Positions 16,601-22,958 of a DNA stretch of 64,000 nucleotides are shown here, in pieces. The notes beneath the pieces were generated by a model. It was given only the letters and a program-made list of their open reading frames with translations, had not been told where the DNA came from and did no database searches. This stretch comes from G942493275 sp942493275. GTDB taxonomy: Bacteria; Actinomycetota; Coriobacteriia; Anaerosomatales; PHET01. How positions within the stretch are numbered: the first letter of the stretch is position 1; each line of letters begins with the position of its first letter. Location: NCBI GenBank assembly GCA_942493275.1, contig OW818687.1, forward strand, positions 2,418,001 through 2,482,000, given 5' to 3'. Made by a program: the position numbers and the translations under genes.

Positions 16601-18573
16601 ACACCGTCTCAGGCCTCGAGCTCACCGAGTATCGCCTCGACGGCGGTGCGTGGAGCGCCTACGACGCACCCGTCCAGATCAGCGCCGAGGGAACCACCAC
16701 CCTCGAGTACCGTTCGGTCGACGTGAAGGGCAACAGCGAGAACATCAACTCCGCGACTGTGAAGATCGACGACAGCGCCCCGGTGATCTCAGACAACGCC
16801 GCCGCACGCTACTTCGGCTCCGCCACCGTCACCCTGACGGTCTCAGACGCGCTCTCGGGTGTGGCCGATACCGAGTACCGCATCAACGGTGGCACCTGGA
16901 CGTCGGGCACGAGCCTCACGATCCCCGAGACGGGCATCATCGTTCTCGAGTATCGCTCCACCGACGTCGCGGGCAACGTCTCTGACACCACGACCAGAGA
17001 GTTCGTGGTGGTCAACCGCACGGAGAACGATGCGGCCATGGTGAGCTACACCGAGGCGTGGACCAGAAACACGCTCGCGGGCGCCTCGGGCGGCACCTAT
17101 CAGACCACGACCGCCAACAACGCGACGGCAAACATCTCGTTCAACGGCAGGCGCATCGACCTGATCGGCATCAAGGCGCCGTTCCTGGGCATCGCCAACG
17201 TCATCGTCGACGGCGGGGCCCCGGTACCGGTCGACTGCTACAACCCCACGCAGCTCAACAACACGGTGGTGTGGAGTTCAGGCGAGCTCTCAGACGGCCC
17301 CCACACCCTGCGCGTGGAGTACACCGGCACCAAGAACCCGGCCGCGACAAACACGCGCGTGAGCATCGACGCGTTCGACATCGTCGGATCGGCCGCGATG
17401 CGCCGCTACGAGCAAGACGACATCCTGGCCGCCTACTACGGGTCGTGGTCGACAAACAACCTGGCGAGCGCCTCGGGCACCACGTATCAGACCACCATCG
17501 CATCCGGCTCGTCGGCAGACATCGCCTTCAACGGCAAGCGCGTCGACCTGATCGGCATCAAGGCGCCGTTCCTGGGCATCGCCAACGTCATCGTCGACGG
17601 CGGGGCCCCGGTACCGGTCGACTGCTACAACACCACGCAGCTCAACAACACGGTGCTGTGGAGCTCAGGCGAGCTCACAGACGGCCGCCACACGGTGCGC
17701 GTGGAGTACACCGGCACCAAGAACCCGGCCGCGAGCAACACCCGCGTGAGCATCGACGCGTTCGACGTCGTGGGCTACCTCACTCCCCTGCGCTACGAGC
17801 AGAACAGCGCCTGGGCGAGCTACGTGGGCACCTGGACCGAGAACACGTACTCCGACGCCTCCGGCGGCACCTACAAGACCACCGTGGCAGCCGGCTCGGC
17901 CGCCAACATCGCCTTCGAGGGAACCGGCATCGACCTGATCGGCATCAAGGCGCCGTTCCTGGGCATCGCCAACGTCATCCTCGACGGCGGCGAGCCGATC
18001 CCGGTCGACCAGTACGGCGCGGTGCAGAACCACCGCCAGGTCCTGTGGTCGGTGCGCAACCTCCCCTACGGGCGCCACACCGTCCGCGTCGAGTACACCG
18101 GGACCAAGAACCCGGCTTCGACCACGGCGCGCGTGAGCCTCGATGCCTACGACGTCACCGGGCACCTCGGCCTGCGGCGCTACGCCGACTCCGACACCAA
18201 CCTGGCCTACACCGGCACGTGGGCGACCAACTCCTACGCCGGCGCACTCGACAACTCGTACCGCACCACCATCACGTCAGGGACCGCGGCCCACATCGCC
18301 TTCAGCGGCAAGCGCATCGACCTGCTCGGCATCAAGGCGCCGTTCCTGGGCATCGCCAACGTCATCATCGACGACGGCGCACCCATCCCGGTGGACTTCT
18401 ACAACGCCACCCAGCTCGACCGCCAGGTGATCTGGAGCTCGGGCACGCTCACCGACGGCCCGCACACCCTGCGCATCGTGTGCACGGGTACCAAGAACCC
18501 CGCGGCCTCCTCGGTCAGAGTCAACCTCGACGGCCTCGACGTGGTCGGAGAGATGCATCAGGCCATCCCGTAG
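7633..18573 (+). CDS. Giant secreted modular repeat protein (3646 aa)
   Basis: A 3646-residue protein, preceded by an AAGGGG ribosome site. It begins with a Sec signal peptide (basic RRSVVRSK, hydrophobic core, AHA cleavage near residue 37). Residues about 45-340 form six NHL-type blades (motifs such as VYVADTGNNRI, VYVADTENSRV, LYVADAFNDAV), a beta-propeller. Then follow about 24 Ig-like repeats of about 83 residues of the OmpL47/chitobiase C-terminal type (PVTT..GW..GPV, TYYS.DG, EGTT...Y.SVD..GN.E, IDN.AP). About ten jelly-roll-like modules are interspersed (RYEQ...Y.G.W, IDLIGIKAPFLGIANV, VRVEYTGTKNP). No LPXTG, S-layer homology domain or C-terminal anchor is seen; it ends at GEMHQAIP. 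It is the only plus-strand gene within the glycan locus. It is likely a surface or extracellular adhesin or scaffold that binds carbohydrate; that function is inferred. Confidence 0.85.
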   Translation: MSRRSVVRSKWTTVTWYAMAVTALVAIAAVIPATAHAAYVPTTRDQMIFERYVVQGQGDYPQAITVSPFGDVYYTHSDYWDGLDASNSVHGVTSEGIEFFNVGASDYSQFMWPDGLALTPDGDLVVADTSETGDGDHNRLRMFDTSTGSLIRNVGGPGTGPLGFNMPYGVAVSDSGHVYVADTGNNRIQIIDAATGSFESMWSVPTTVGTSPDGLAFDPDGNLWVVLTGNNRVAKFSPTGTLLDTIDSWQEVDEQGDPTGTGTFWGPKDVAVDHFGVVYVADTENSRVVRFDSEGGWLATLYGADTPEAAFSYPTDVDCDVFGNLYVADAFNDAVYKMSLVMADPDTVPPVTTSNVTSVWQKGPVNVTLSATDASLSVEATYYSIDGSEPSVLYTGPFQITAEGTTQLQYYSVDTAENSELVKSQDVRIDNTNPAAAISLNQVTYGYETTVTMSATDSLSGVKNIVYILDNGTPKFYTGQFKVMGIGLHFIDYWSVDNAGNVEPFKHAWCSIEAPDANPPVSYSDAPSGWVNQNVSVEITATDDVSGVDDIYYSRDGSNPTVPYTGPLTFNAEGINVLKYHAIDLRGNAETVHTDNIKIDKSVPTASSDAVASYVDSATINFQASDSVSGVLDFVYRFNDGAWQHGYTFNTTQWGNHRVTWYATDQAGNTSSQRTDYFTVLQPDNEPPITGDDIPSSWVRGPVSINFDAHDVISSVAATYYSFDGSYPTNVYDPPLTYNVEGEHEVKFYSEDSRGNKEPVTTKTVRIDNTPPVSTSDVEEFYMGTAHITFTASDSLSSVNYLYYRLDGGTWTQGRSGDVLTTSAIGNHTLEYYAVDTPGNRETTQTANFRLVPPDTEPPVTTMIAPTGWVKGPVQVEFSAYDTTSTITGTYYSLTGGTPISAYTGPITVFAEGTTYITYRSVDEWSNWEDIKSGEVKIDNTAPLTSTDATSSYVDQAIVTFSPSDPLSGAKTTYYKIDGGAWQQGSSAYVTGYYYHTVYYYTVDNAGNVEPTKSATFRINRSDRYYDEDDSLILYRGNWNDINGTGVTNGTTDPNGSVWYYVQADRVWYYADIAPNAGIARLSIDNGPWIDIDLYNGWLRSNEIAWYSGDLEYDYHLIRIEYTGRKNPLSSGYGINLAQARVQGTMYPVPDSQAPVTTSNVNGDWQKGPVSVSLTSTDATTGVASTYYSTDGSNPSLTYSAPVSLTNQGTTVFKFYSVDKRGNAEAVHTEYVKIDNTAPVTTSNAASAYVGAATITLSPTDSHSGVASTFWRVDGGAWQTGLTASVANAPGDHLVEWYSVDALGNTETVKSASVAICTRYEQDASAIVYRGSGWSTAGNAARSGGSWAYTNAAGSSAYFVVQGTGLDLVASTGPTYGIARIVVDGGTPVNADLYSSTNKHQIRVAQIRGLSAGTHRVRIEWTGTKNASSSGTGIGIDAIDSVGTITPDVTAPVSTSDIVEGWRNTSSTVTLSAIDTDSYVASINYRINGGAPTVYSAPFSVTAEGDHTVEFWAVDGAGNAETPTTKHVRIDRTLPAGSHNADSAWQQGPVDVELTATDDRSAVASVLYSTDGSVPHLVYTDAITVSAEGETTIRFSVTDNAGNSVEPASALVRVDNTAPTTGDNAPDEWVGGPVDVTLTPSDARSGVATTTYTIDGGAPQTYTGTFTLSDEGDHTLQYWSIDHADNLESTTTKHVRIDDSAPVTTDDAPAGWVDGPVSVTLEATDTVSGLELTEYRLDGGAWSAYDAPVQISAEGTTTLEYRSVDVKGNSENINSATVRIDDSAPVTTDDAPAGWVDGPVSVTLEATDTVSGLELTEYRLNGGAWSAYDAPVQISAEGTTTLEYRSVDVKGNTEQINTATVRIDDSAPVTTDDAPAGWVDGPVSVTLEATDTVSGLELTEYRLDGGAWSAYDAPVQISAEGTTTLEYRSVDVKGNSENINSATVKIDDSAPVTSDDAPAGWVNGPVSVTLEATDAVSGLELTEYRLDGGAWSAYDAPVQISAEGTTTLEYRSVDVKGNSEQVNSATVTIDDSAPVISDNAAARYFGSATVTLTVSDALSGVADTEYRINGGTWTSGTSLTIPETGIIVLEYRSTDVAGNVSDTTTREFVVVNRTENDAAMVSYTEAWTRNTLAGASGGTYQTTTANNATANISFNGRRIDLIGIKAPFLGIANVIVDGGAQIPVDCYNPTQLNNTVVWSSGELSDGPHTLRVEYTGTKNPAATNTRVSIDAFDIVGSAAMRRYEQDDILAAYYGSWSTNNLASASGTTYQTTIASGSSADIAFNGKRVDLIGIKAPFLGIANVIVDGGAPIPVDCYNTTQLNNTVLWSSGELTDGRHTVRVEYTGTKNPAASNTRVSIDAFDVVGYLTPLRYEQNSAWASYVGTWTENTYSDASGGTYKTTVAAGSAANIAFEGTGIDLIGIKAPFLGIANVILDGGEPIPVDQYGAVQNHRQVLWSVRNLPYGRHTVRVEYTGTKNPASTTARVSLDAYDVTGHLGLRRYADSDTNLAYTGTWATNSYAGALDNSYRTTITSGTAAHIAFSGKRIDLLGIKAPFLGIANVIIDDGAPIPVDFYNATQLDRQVIWSSGTLTDGPHTLRIVCTGTKNPAASSVRVNLDGLDVVGEMRESDKVAPVTVDDAPTGWSKDDVSVRLTATDALSAVATTYYKLNGATPAVYTTPILVTESGLNSIEYWSVDSRGNVEQSRSTSVQIDKSAPVVNINAPSGWVGSPAMVTLDALDSQSGPDTILYSLDASAPSIAYEGELAISLEGTTTLKVVGIDQVGNSSEITQTTVFVDDTAPETHTSAPAEWVGGPAMVSLVASDCVSGVAATFYSLDGSEPTVPYTGPVVVAAEGVHTLRYRSVDVKGNSEKINSATVKIDDSAPVTTDDAPAGWVDGPVSVTLEATDTVSGLELTEYRLNGGAWSTYDAPVQISAEGTTTLEYRSVDVKGNSEQINTATVRIDDSAPVTSDDAPAGWVNGPVSVTLEATDTVSGLELTEYRLDGGAWSAYDAPVQISAEGTTTLEYRSVDVKGNSENINSATVKIDDSAPVISDNAAARYFGSATVTLTVSDALSGVADTEYRINGGTWTSGTSLTIPETGIIVLEYRSTDVAGNVSDTTTREFVVVNRTENDAAMVSYTEAWTRNTLAGASGGTYQTTTANNATANISFNGRRIDLIGIKAPFLGIANVIVDGGAPVPVDCYNPTQLNNTVVWSSGELSDGPHTLRVEYTGTKNPAATNTRVSIDAFDIVGSAAMRRYEQDDILAAYYGSWSTNNLASASGTTYQTTIASGSSADIAFNGKRVDLIGIKAPFLGIANVIVDGGAPVPVDCYNTTQLNNTVLWSSGELTDGRHTVRVEYTGTKNPAASNTRVSIDAFDVVGYLTPLRYEQNSAWASYVGTWTENTYSDASGGTYKTTVAAGSAANIAFEGTGIDLIGIKAPFLGIANVILDGGEPIPVDQYGAVQNHRQVLWSVRNLPYGRHTVRVEYTGTKNPASTTARVSLDAYDVTGHLGLRRYADSDTNLAYTGTWATNSYAGALDNSYRTTITSGTAAHIAFSGKRIDLLGIKAPFLGIANVIIDDGAPIPVDFYNATQLDRQVIWSSGTLTDGPHTLRIVCTGTKNPAASSVRVNLDGLDVVGEMHQAIP
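12721..13716 (+). repeat. Four tandem 249-bp units
   Basis: Four consecutive units begin at 12721, 12970, 13219 and 13468. Each encodes 83 residues starting IDDSAPVT..DDAPAGWV. They differ by only a few bases, so they are near-identical Ig-like repeats. Two further units of the same type are at about 16267-16764. Confidence 0.9.
13213..15508 (+). repeat. Copy 1 of a 2.3-kb internal duplication
   Basis: This segment aligns without gaps to 16261-18556 at a constant offset of 3048 bases (1016 codons). It encodes two and a half Ig-like repeats, one FGSATVTL-type repeat and four jelly-roll-like modules. Differences are scattered single substitutions, for example CAGATA versus CCGGTA near 14172/17220. 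Confidence 0.93.
16261..18556 (+). repeat. Copy 2 of a 2.3-kb internal duplication
   Basis: Second copy of the block at 13213-15508, ending 17 bases before the stop codon of the giant gene. Identity stops after AGAGATGC in both copies, where copy 1 continues into a unique Ig-like repeat and copy 2 ends the protein. Confidence 0.93.
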
Positions 18574-18604
18574 GATCGTCGCCAAAGACCGACCCCGCAG
18601 TACG

Positions 18605-18634
18605 AAGGCCCCGTTGGAACTCCAACGGGGCCTT
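18605..18634. terminator. Bidirectional terminator between convergent genes
   Basis: AAGGCCCCGTTGGA (18605-18618) is the inverse of TCCAACGGGGCCTT (18621-18634), a long GC-rich hairpin 32 bases after the giant gene's stop. T runs are weak on both sides. It separates the plus-strand giant gene from the convergent glycosyltransferase. Confidence 0.7.
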
Positions 18635-18673
18635 ACTGCTTCGTGATCGGCAAAGAGCGAACCGCAAGGGGGC

Positions 18674-19771
18674 CTATCGGTGCACGACCCGCTCGTACAC
18701 GGCGGCAGTCTGCTGCGCGACACGATCCCAGTCGAACTCCTGAAGCGCCTGGACCTGTGCCTCGTGCGCGCATGCCATCAGCGCCTCTCGGTCCGTCAGG
18801 ACGGTCTGCAGCCTGTCCGCGAGATCAGTCACGTCGCCCGCGCGGAAGTAGGCTCCGCGATCGCCCAACACCTCCACATTAGGGGCGATATCGCTGGCGA
18901 GAACGGGCACCCCGTAACCCAACGCTTCGAGGAGGACGATCGGAAGCCCCTCAAGGTCCGATGGGAGGACAAACAGAGCGGCGTGCCTGAACAAGGCGGC
19001 CAGACGATCCCCGTACACGTAGCCGGCCCACCTCACGTCGCCGGATGACGCGGTATGCAGCGAGCGCACGTAGTCATCCGAGAAGCTCGCGTCACCGGCC
19101 ACCACCAACGGCAGGGCAAGTCCGCACATCTCGTGCGCGGCGAGCAGGTAATGGAGCCCCTTCTCGGGAACCAGGCGACCGGCATAGAGAAGGTACTGTC
19201 CGTCGGATACGCCGAGCTCGTCCAGAATCGTGGTGTCGTCGCCCTCGAACAGCGAGATGCCGTTGGGGATGTATTCGGTCTGACGATGCTCCTTCTCGGC
19301 GTAGTGCTCCGACAGAGACTGGGAGACGCTGATCGTCACGTGAGGGACTCGCAGCGCCATCCATTCGGCCATGCGCAGGACGCTCGACGCCATCCGCCCC
19401 CACTTCCCGCGCCTCCAGTCCTGCCCATGAATGGTGGCGACGACGCCACGACCCCTCAGGCGAGCGAGCGGGCTCACCAGGCACGGGCCGATCGCGTGAT
19501 AGTGAACGATGTCGAACCCGCCACCAAACGTGCGAAACGTGCACAGAAGGCTGTGGACTATGGCGTCGAGGTGCTTGCTGCCAATCGTTGGCACGCTTAC
19601 GAGCCGAACCCCTCGGTACTCTCTCATGCCCGAATCCGTATAGTTGGGCCGCGTGAAGACAGTGACCTCGTGCCCAAGTCCAACGAGTCTGACGGCGAGC
19701 TCCTCAACGTGGCGCTCAACGCCCCCGTGCGACGCGGGAATGCCCTTCTGACCGATGAAGGCGACTCTCAT
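18674..19771 (-). CDS. GT4-family glycosyltransferase
   Basis: A 365-residue GT-B fold retaining glycosyltransferase. The N-terminal domain opens with RVAFIGQKGIPASHGGVERH, typical of GT4 enzymes of polysaccharide loci. The C-terminal donor-binding domain has LLYAGRLVPEKGLHYLL and the E-x7-E motif region DLEGLPIVLLEALGYG near residue 275. It should add a sugar to the lipid-linked repeat unit at the cytoplasmic membrane face; donor and acceptor are unknown. Its ATG overlaps the stop of the upstream glycosyltransferase by four bases (ATGA), so the two are translationally coupled. Confidence 0.9.
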   Translation of the reverse strand: MRVAFIGQKGIPASHGGVERHVEELAVRLVGLGHEVTVFTRPNYTDSGMREYRGVRLVSVPTIGSKHLDAIVHSLLCTFRTFGGGFDIVHYHAIGPCLVSPLARLRGRGVVATIHGQDWRRGKWGRMASSVLRMAEWMALRVPHVTISVSQSLSEHYAEKEHRQTEYIPNGISLFEGDDTTILDELGVSDGQYLLYAGRLVPEKGLHYLLAAHEMCGLALPLVVAGDASFSDDYVRSLHTASSGDVRWAGYVYGDRLAALFRHAALFVLPSDLEGLPIVLLEALGYGVPVLASDIAPNVEVLGDRGAYFRAGDVTDLADRLQTVLTDREALMACAHEAQVQALQEFDWDRVAQQTAAVYERVVHR

Positions 19772-20994
19772 GAGTTCACGACCGATTCATAAGCGTCCAC
19801 CAGACGGCGCAGGTGGAGTTCAGGGCCATAGAGTTCACTCACGCGCCGCATGGCTTCTGAGCCGATATGCTCCAGCCTCCCCACATCGGACTTGAGGTCT
19901 CGCAAGACGTGCGCAAGCGCATCGATGTCACCGGCCGGAACCAGGAACCCGGTGACGCCGTCCTGAATCAGCTCCGGGATTCCGCCAACCGCGGACGCCA
20001 CCACAGGCGTACCGACGGACATCGGTTCCAGCACCGACATGGGCGCATTCTCGTATGAAGTGGATGGAACGACGCAGCACATCGCCTCGCGGATCAGCGT
20101 GTCGATCCGCTCGCCGCTCACGTGGCCCAGAAAGTCCGCGACTCCCGAAAAGCGAGACTCCAGCTCAGGCCGCAGTGGCCCCTCGCCCGCCACCACCACC
20201 GGCATGCCCGCTCTGGCCGCAGCCTCCAGCAGCACCGCAACACCCTTCTCGGATGACAGACGGCCCGCGAACAAGACGAACTTTCGATCGGCCAAGGCGG
20301 ACGCAGGACCGACACGCCCCACCGCAACGGCATTCGGGACAACCCGGCACGGCACGTCCCATCCGGCGGACTCAACGATCTCCTTCAGGAACTGACTTGG
20401 ACTCAAGAACAGGTCGACGGTCCGCTGATACGCGCGCCGCACGTTCTGGTACGTCACCTCGGCTGCCGACAGCGCGCTGGCGGCCGCACTCCCTCGTACG
20501 CACCGATACGTCACAGCCGGCCAGTACCTGCCGTACGCGCACGCGATCGGATCACACGGTTCCGCGCCCGATCGCAGGAGGTTGTCCGCGGGACACACGT
20601 GGTGGTAGTCGTGGAGGGTCTGAACCACCGGGATGCCCAGGGACTTGGCCTCGAACAGGATTCGCGGCGAAATCTGTCGGTGAATGCCGTGGATATGGAC
20701 CACATCCGGACGGAACGTCAGAGCAAGGTCGCGGAAGCGGCGACCGGCCTCGGGATTGGCGAACAGACGTCGCGTGGCAACCAGCTTGTCGGCGACGGAA
20801 TGCCGTCCCTGAACACCGAGCTCCAAGTAGGGCGCGAAGTACTCGCTCCATGGCGATTCGATGTTGTTGGGATGGGCGGTGGAGAAGTGTGCGACCTCGT
20901 GGCCTGCCTGTTCGAGCCAGTCAATCTCATCGAGCATCACGCGCTCGAGCCCACCGCGCCGATACCAGAACTTATTTGCGATCAGTACTCTCAT
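19768..20994 (-). CDS. GT4-family glycosyltransferase
   Basis: A 408-residue GT-B glycosyltransferase. Visible motifs are RRGGLERVMLDEIDWL at the N-terminus, HIHGIHRQISP in the acceptor domain, FVLFAGRLSSEKG at the start of the donor domain and SYENAPMSVLEPMSVGTP with the E-x7-E pair. It probably extends the oligosaccharide repeat unit on the inner membrane face. It overlaps the downstream glycosyltransferase by 4 bases and the upstream radical SAM gene by 23 bases, so all three belong to one operon. Confidence 0.9.
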   Translation of the reverse strand: MRVLIANKFWYRRGGLERVMLDEIDWLEQAGHEVAHFSTAHPNNIESPWSEYFAPYLELGVQGRHSVADKLVATRRLFANPEAGRRFRDLALTFRPDVVHIHGIHRQISPRILFEAKSLGIPVVQTLHDYHHVCPADNLLRSGAEPCDPIACAYGRYWPAVTYRCVRGSAAASALSAAEVTYQNVRRAYQRTVDLFLSPSQFLKEIVESAGWDVPCRVVPNAVAVGRVGPASALADRKFVLFAGRLSSEKGVAVLLEAAARAGMPVVVAGEGPLRPELESRFSGVADFLGHVSGERIDTLIREAMCCVVPSTSYENAPMSVLEPMSVGTPVVASAVGGIPELIQDGVTGFLVPAGDIDALAHVLRDLKSDVGRLEHIGSEAMRRVSELYGPELHLRRLVDAYESVVNS

Positions 20995-21958
20995 TGTTCT
21001 CTCCGACCGGCGGCAGCTTCCCGGTGAGCTTGGCTTTCAGGACCCACAGGGCAGGAACGGAAATCTTCTTCTTCATCGCCGGAGAGACGGACCCGATCAT
21101 CCAGCAGTTCGAATCACAGGTATGCACTGCGTCGCGCACTTCCTGCGCCCGTGCGCTGTCCCAGATCTCGGCAAAGGACTGCTCTTTGAGCGAACCCATG
21201 GAGGCATCCATGGCGTTGCAGGGCCGGATCTCCCCGAACGGATCGATGAAGAACACATCCGATCCCATCTCACACGGAAGCAGACGCCGGCCGCCTCGTA
21301 CGTAGTTGGCGAGTCCCATGTTGAACCAGGCCCGGAACCAGTTCTTCGGCCGGCGCGTGTGCAGCAGCCGACCGGCAAGTTCCTCGATGCGCCCCGTGAC
21401 CAGATCCGTCTTGGTGATCGCGTTGTCGAACTTGTGGAAGTAGAAGGAGTTGTGGAGTGCGGCCGTGGCGAACTCGAGTCCCATCGCATCCGCAAGCTCG
21501 TAGAGCTCCAGCAGGTCATCAGCGTTTCGGTCCGAAAGGGTGATTCCGAAGCCGATATCCTTGACGCCCATCGATCGGAGTCTGAGCAGGGTGCGCAGCC
21601 CGTGGTCGAACCCGTCCTTGATGCCTCGAAGCTCGTCATTGGCCGCGGGGAGACCCTCCAGACTGATTCGAAAACCCAGATCGGGGTGTCTGCTGGCGAG
21701 ATCAACGACCCTATCGGTGAAGTAACCGTTCGTGGAAATGACGATCCGCTTGGCCTTGCGCTCGAGGACCCGAACTATCTCTTCGATATCCTCGCGCAGG
21801 AAGGGCTCCCCGCCTGTGATATTGGCGAAGTCCACTGAGGGTAGGGACTCCAGGTCCGCGGCGGTTATCTCTTCGTCCACAGCCGTCGGGTACTGCCACG
21901 TATTGCACATGTGACAGCGGGCGTTGCAGCGATACGTGACGGCGATCAGGGCTTCCAT
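20972..21958 (-). CDS. Radical SAM enzyme with SPASM-like tail
   Basis: A 328-residue radical SAM protein. The cluster-binding motif CNARCHMC (Cys11, Cys15, Cys18) is at the very N-terminus, followed by ITGGEPFLRED (SAM-binding GGE) and STNGYF. The C-terminal part has PCEMGSDVFF, GEIRPCNAM and CDSNCWMIG, a set of cysteines like a partial SPASM/twitch auxiliary cluster. The family covers peptide, sugar and cofactor chemistry, so the reaction cannot be named. It overlaps a glycosyltransferase gene by 23 bases and follows an acyltransferase gene by 24 bases, which places it in the glycan operon; it may modify a sugar, lipid carrier or a small peptide. No precursor peptide is seen nearby. Confidence 0.85.
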   Translation of the reverse strand: MEALIAVTYRCNARCHMCNTWQYPTAVDEEITAADLESLPSVDFANITGGEPFLREDIEEIVRVLERKAKRIVISTNGYFTDRVVDLASRHPDLGFRISLEGLPAANDELRGIKDGFDHGLRTLLRLRSMGVKDIGFGITLSDRNADDLLELYELADAMGLEFATAALHNSFYFHKFDNAITKTDLVTGRIEELAGRLLHTRRPKNWFRAWFNMGLANYVRGGRRLLPCEMGSDVFFIDPFGEIRPCNAMDASMGSLKEQSFAEIWDSARAQEVRDAVHTCDSNCWMIGSVSPAMKKKISVPALWVLKAKLTGKLPPVGENNESTDRK

Positions 21959-21982
21959 GAGAGTCCAACCTCCACAGCTTGG

Positions 21983-22942
21983 TCAGGATCGTGTGCCGGT
22001 CGACATGGCTGCCTTGCCGAAACTCAGTCGTGCGCGCTTCCACAGAGCAACCGGCACCACGGAGACCACGAGGGTCGCCACCACGACGGCCACGATGTAG
22101 AGCGCGCCAAGCGCAGTCGAGTCGGGAGCGTGGACGAGTGTCACGAGTACCTTGGTGACCCCATAGTGCAGCACGTATATTCCGATGACCATACCGGCCA
22201 GCCACGACAGGGTCTCGCCTCGGGGAGACACCCACCCGCGAGAGATGAAGACGCCTCCAACACACATCGCCGCCACCAGCCACTCCGTGGTCACCGCCGG
22301 TATCAGCGCGTCTCCCAAGATCAGATGAGACGCGAAGAACGCGATACCCGCCGACAGGACCAAGCCCACGCCCAGACCCACTCTGCCGGGCCTCGAGTCG
22401 ACCATCTCATCGAGCAGAAGCACGACGAAGTACAGAAGTAGCCAGTCGCTCCAGGGGAACGCCGATACGAAGTAGCGGTCCAGCGGATTCTGCCACAGCC
22501 CTGTGTAGCGGAGTAGTGCGTTGAGAGCCAGGACGCCCACGAGCGCAAGGCGAACCGGGCGCCGATCGAGGACCACCGCGAGCACGTCAAAGATGAACAC
22601 GGCCATGAGGAACCACAGATGATATCCGTATCCCCCGCCATAAAACAGCAGCTCACGAGGTCCGTATTCGTAACCCCCGGAAACCGCGATGCCGGCGGCG
22701 GTGTAGACGCCGGTCCATATGATGTAGGGAATCACGAGCCGCCGGAACCTGTTGACCACGTGCTCCCATCGTGAACGGGACAGCGCGGTCTGGGCTTGAA
22801 GCAGGGCGGCAACGGTGAAGAAGACCGGAATGGCGTAGCGGCCCACGTACGATAGCTGGTTCGCGTATGCCACGTTGTAGCTCACGAACGTGACCGAGCC
22901 CGCATGGATGAGCACGACGCCAACGAGCGCGAGCAGCCGCAT
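21983..22942 (-). CDS. Membrane acyltransferase (acyltransferase 3 family)
   Basis: A 319-residue protein with about ten hydrophobic helices. It resembles acyltransferase-3/OafA-type enzymes that O-acylate sugars of surface glycans: MRLLALVGVVLIHAG, YVGRYAIPVFFTVAALL, FRRLVIPYIIWTGVYT and WFLMAVFIFDVLAVVL. The initial His in LIHAG and the Arg in RYAIP are the usual conserved residues. The frame continues upstream of the ATG as REATFDL, which fits the family, but no ATG, GTG or TTG is available there, so the start at 22942 is kept. It starts 16 bases after the Wzy-like gene. Confidence 0.82.
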   Translation of the reverse strand: MRLLALVGVVLIHAGSVTFVSYNVAYANQLSYVGRYAIPVFFTVAALLQAQTALSRSRWEHVVNRFRRLVIPYIIWTGVYTAAGIAVSGGYEYGPRELLFYGGGYGYHLWFLMAVFIFDVLAVVLDRRPVRLALVGVLALNALLRYTGLWQNPLDRYFVSAFPWSDWLLLYFVVLLLDEMVDSRPGRVGLGVGLVLSAGIAFFASHLILGDALIPAVTTEWLVAAMCVGGVFISRGWVSPRGETLSWLAGMVIGIYVLHYGVTKVLVTLVHAPDSTALGALYIVAVVVATLVVSVVPVALWKRARLSFGKAAMSTGTRS

Positions 22943-22958
22943 CAGGTCGAAGGTAGCT

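Noticed and set aside
12721..18556. Repeats as a CRISPR array or mobile element
   Set aside because: Units are long, in frame and coding; no terminal inverted repeats or transposase.
18500..18573. Wall-sorting signal at the end of the giant protein
   Set aside because: No LPXTG-like motif, hydrophobic helix or basic tail; the chain ends GEMHQAIP.
14010..18743. Long alternative plus-strand frames within the giant gene
   Set aside because: Arg/His-rich shadow translations of the repeats; the main frame has all domains and the signal peptide.
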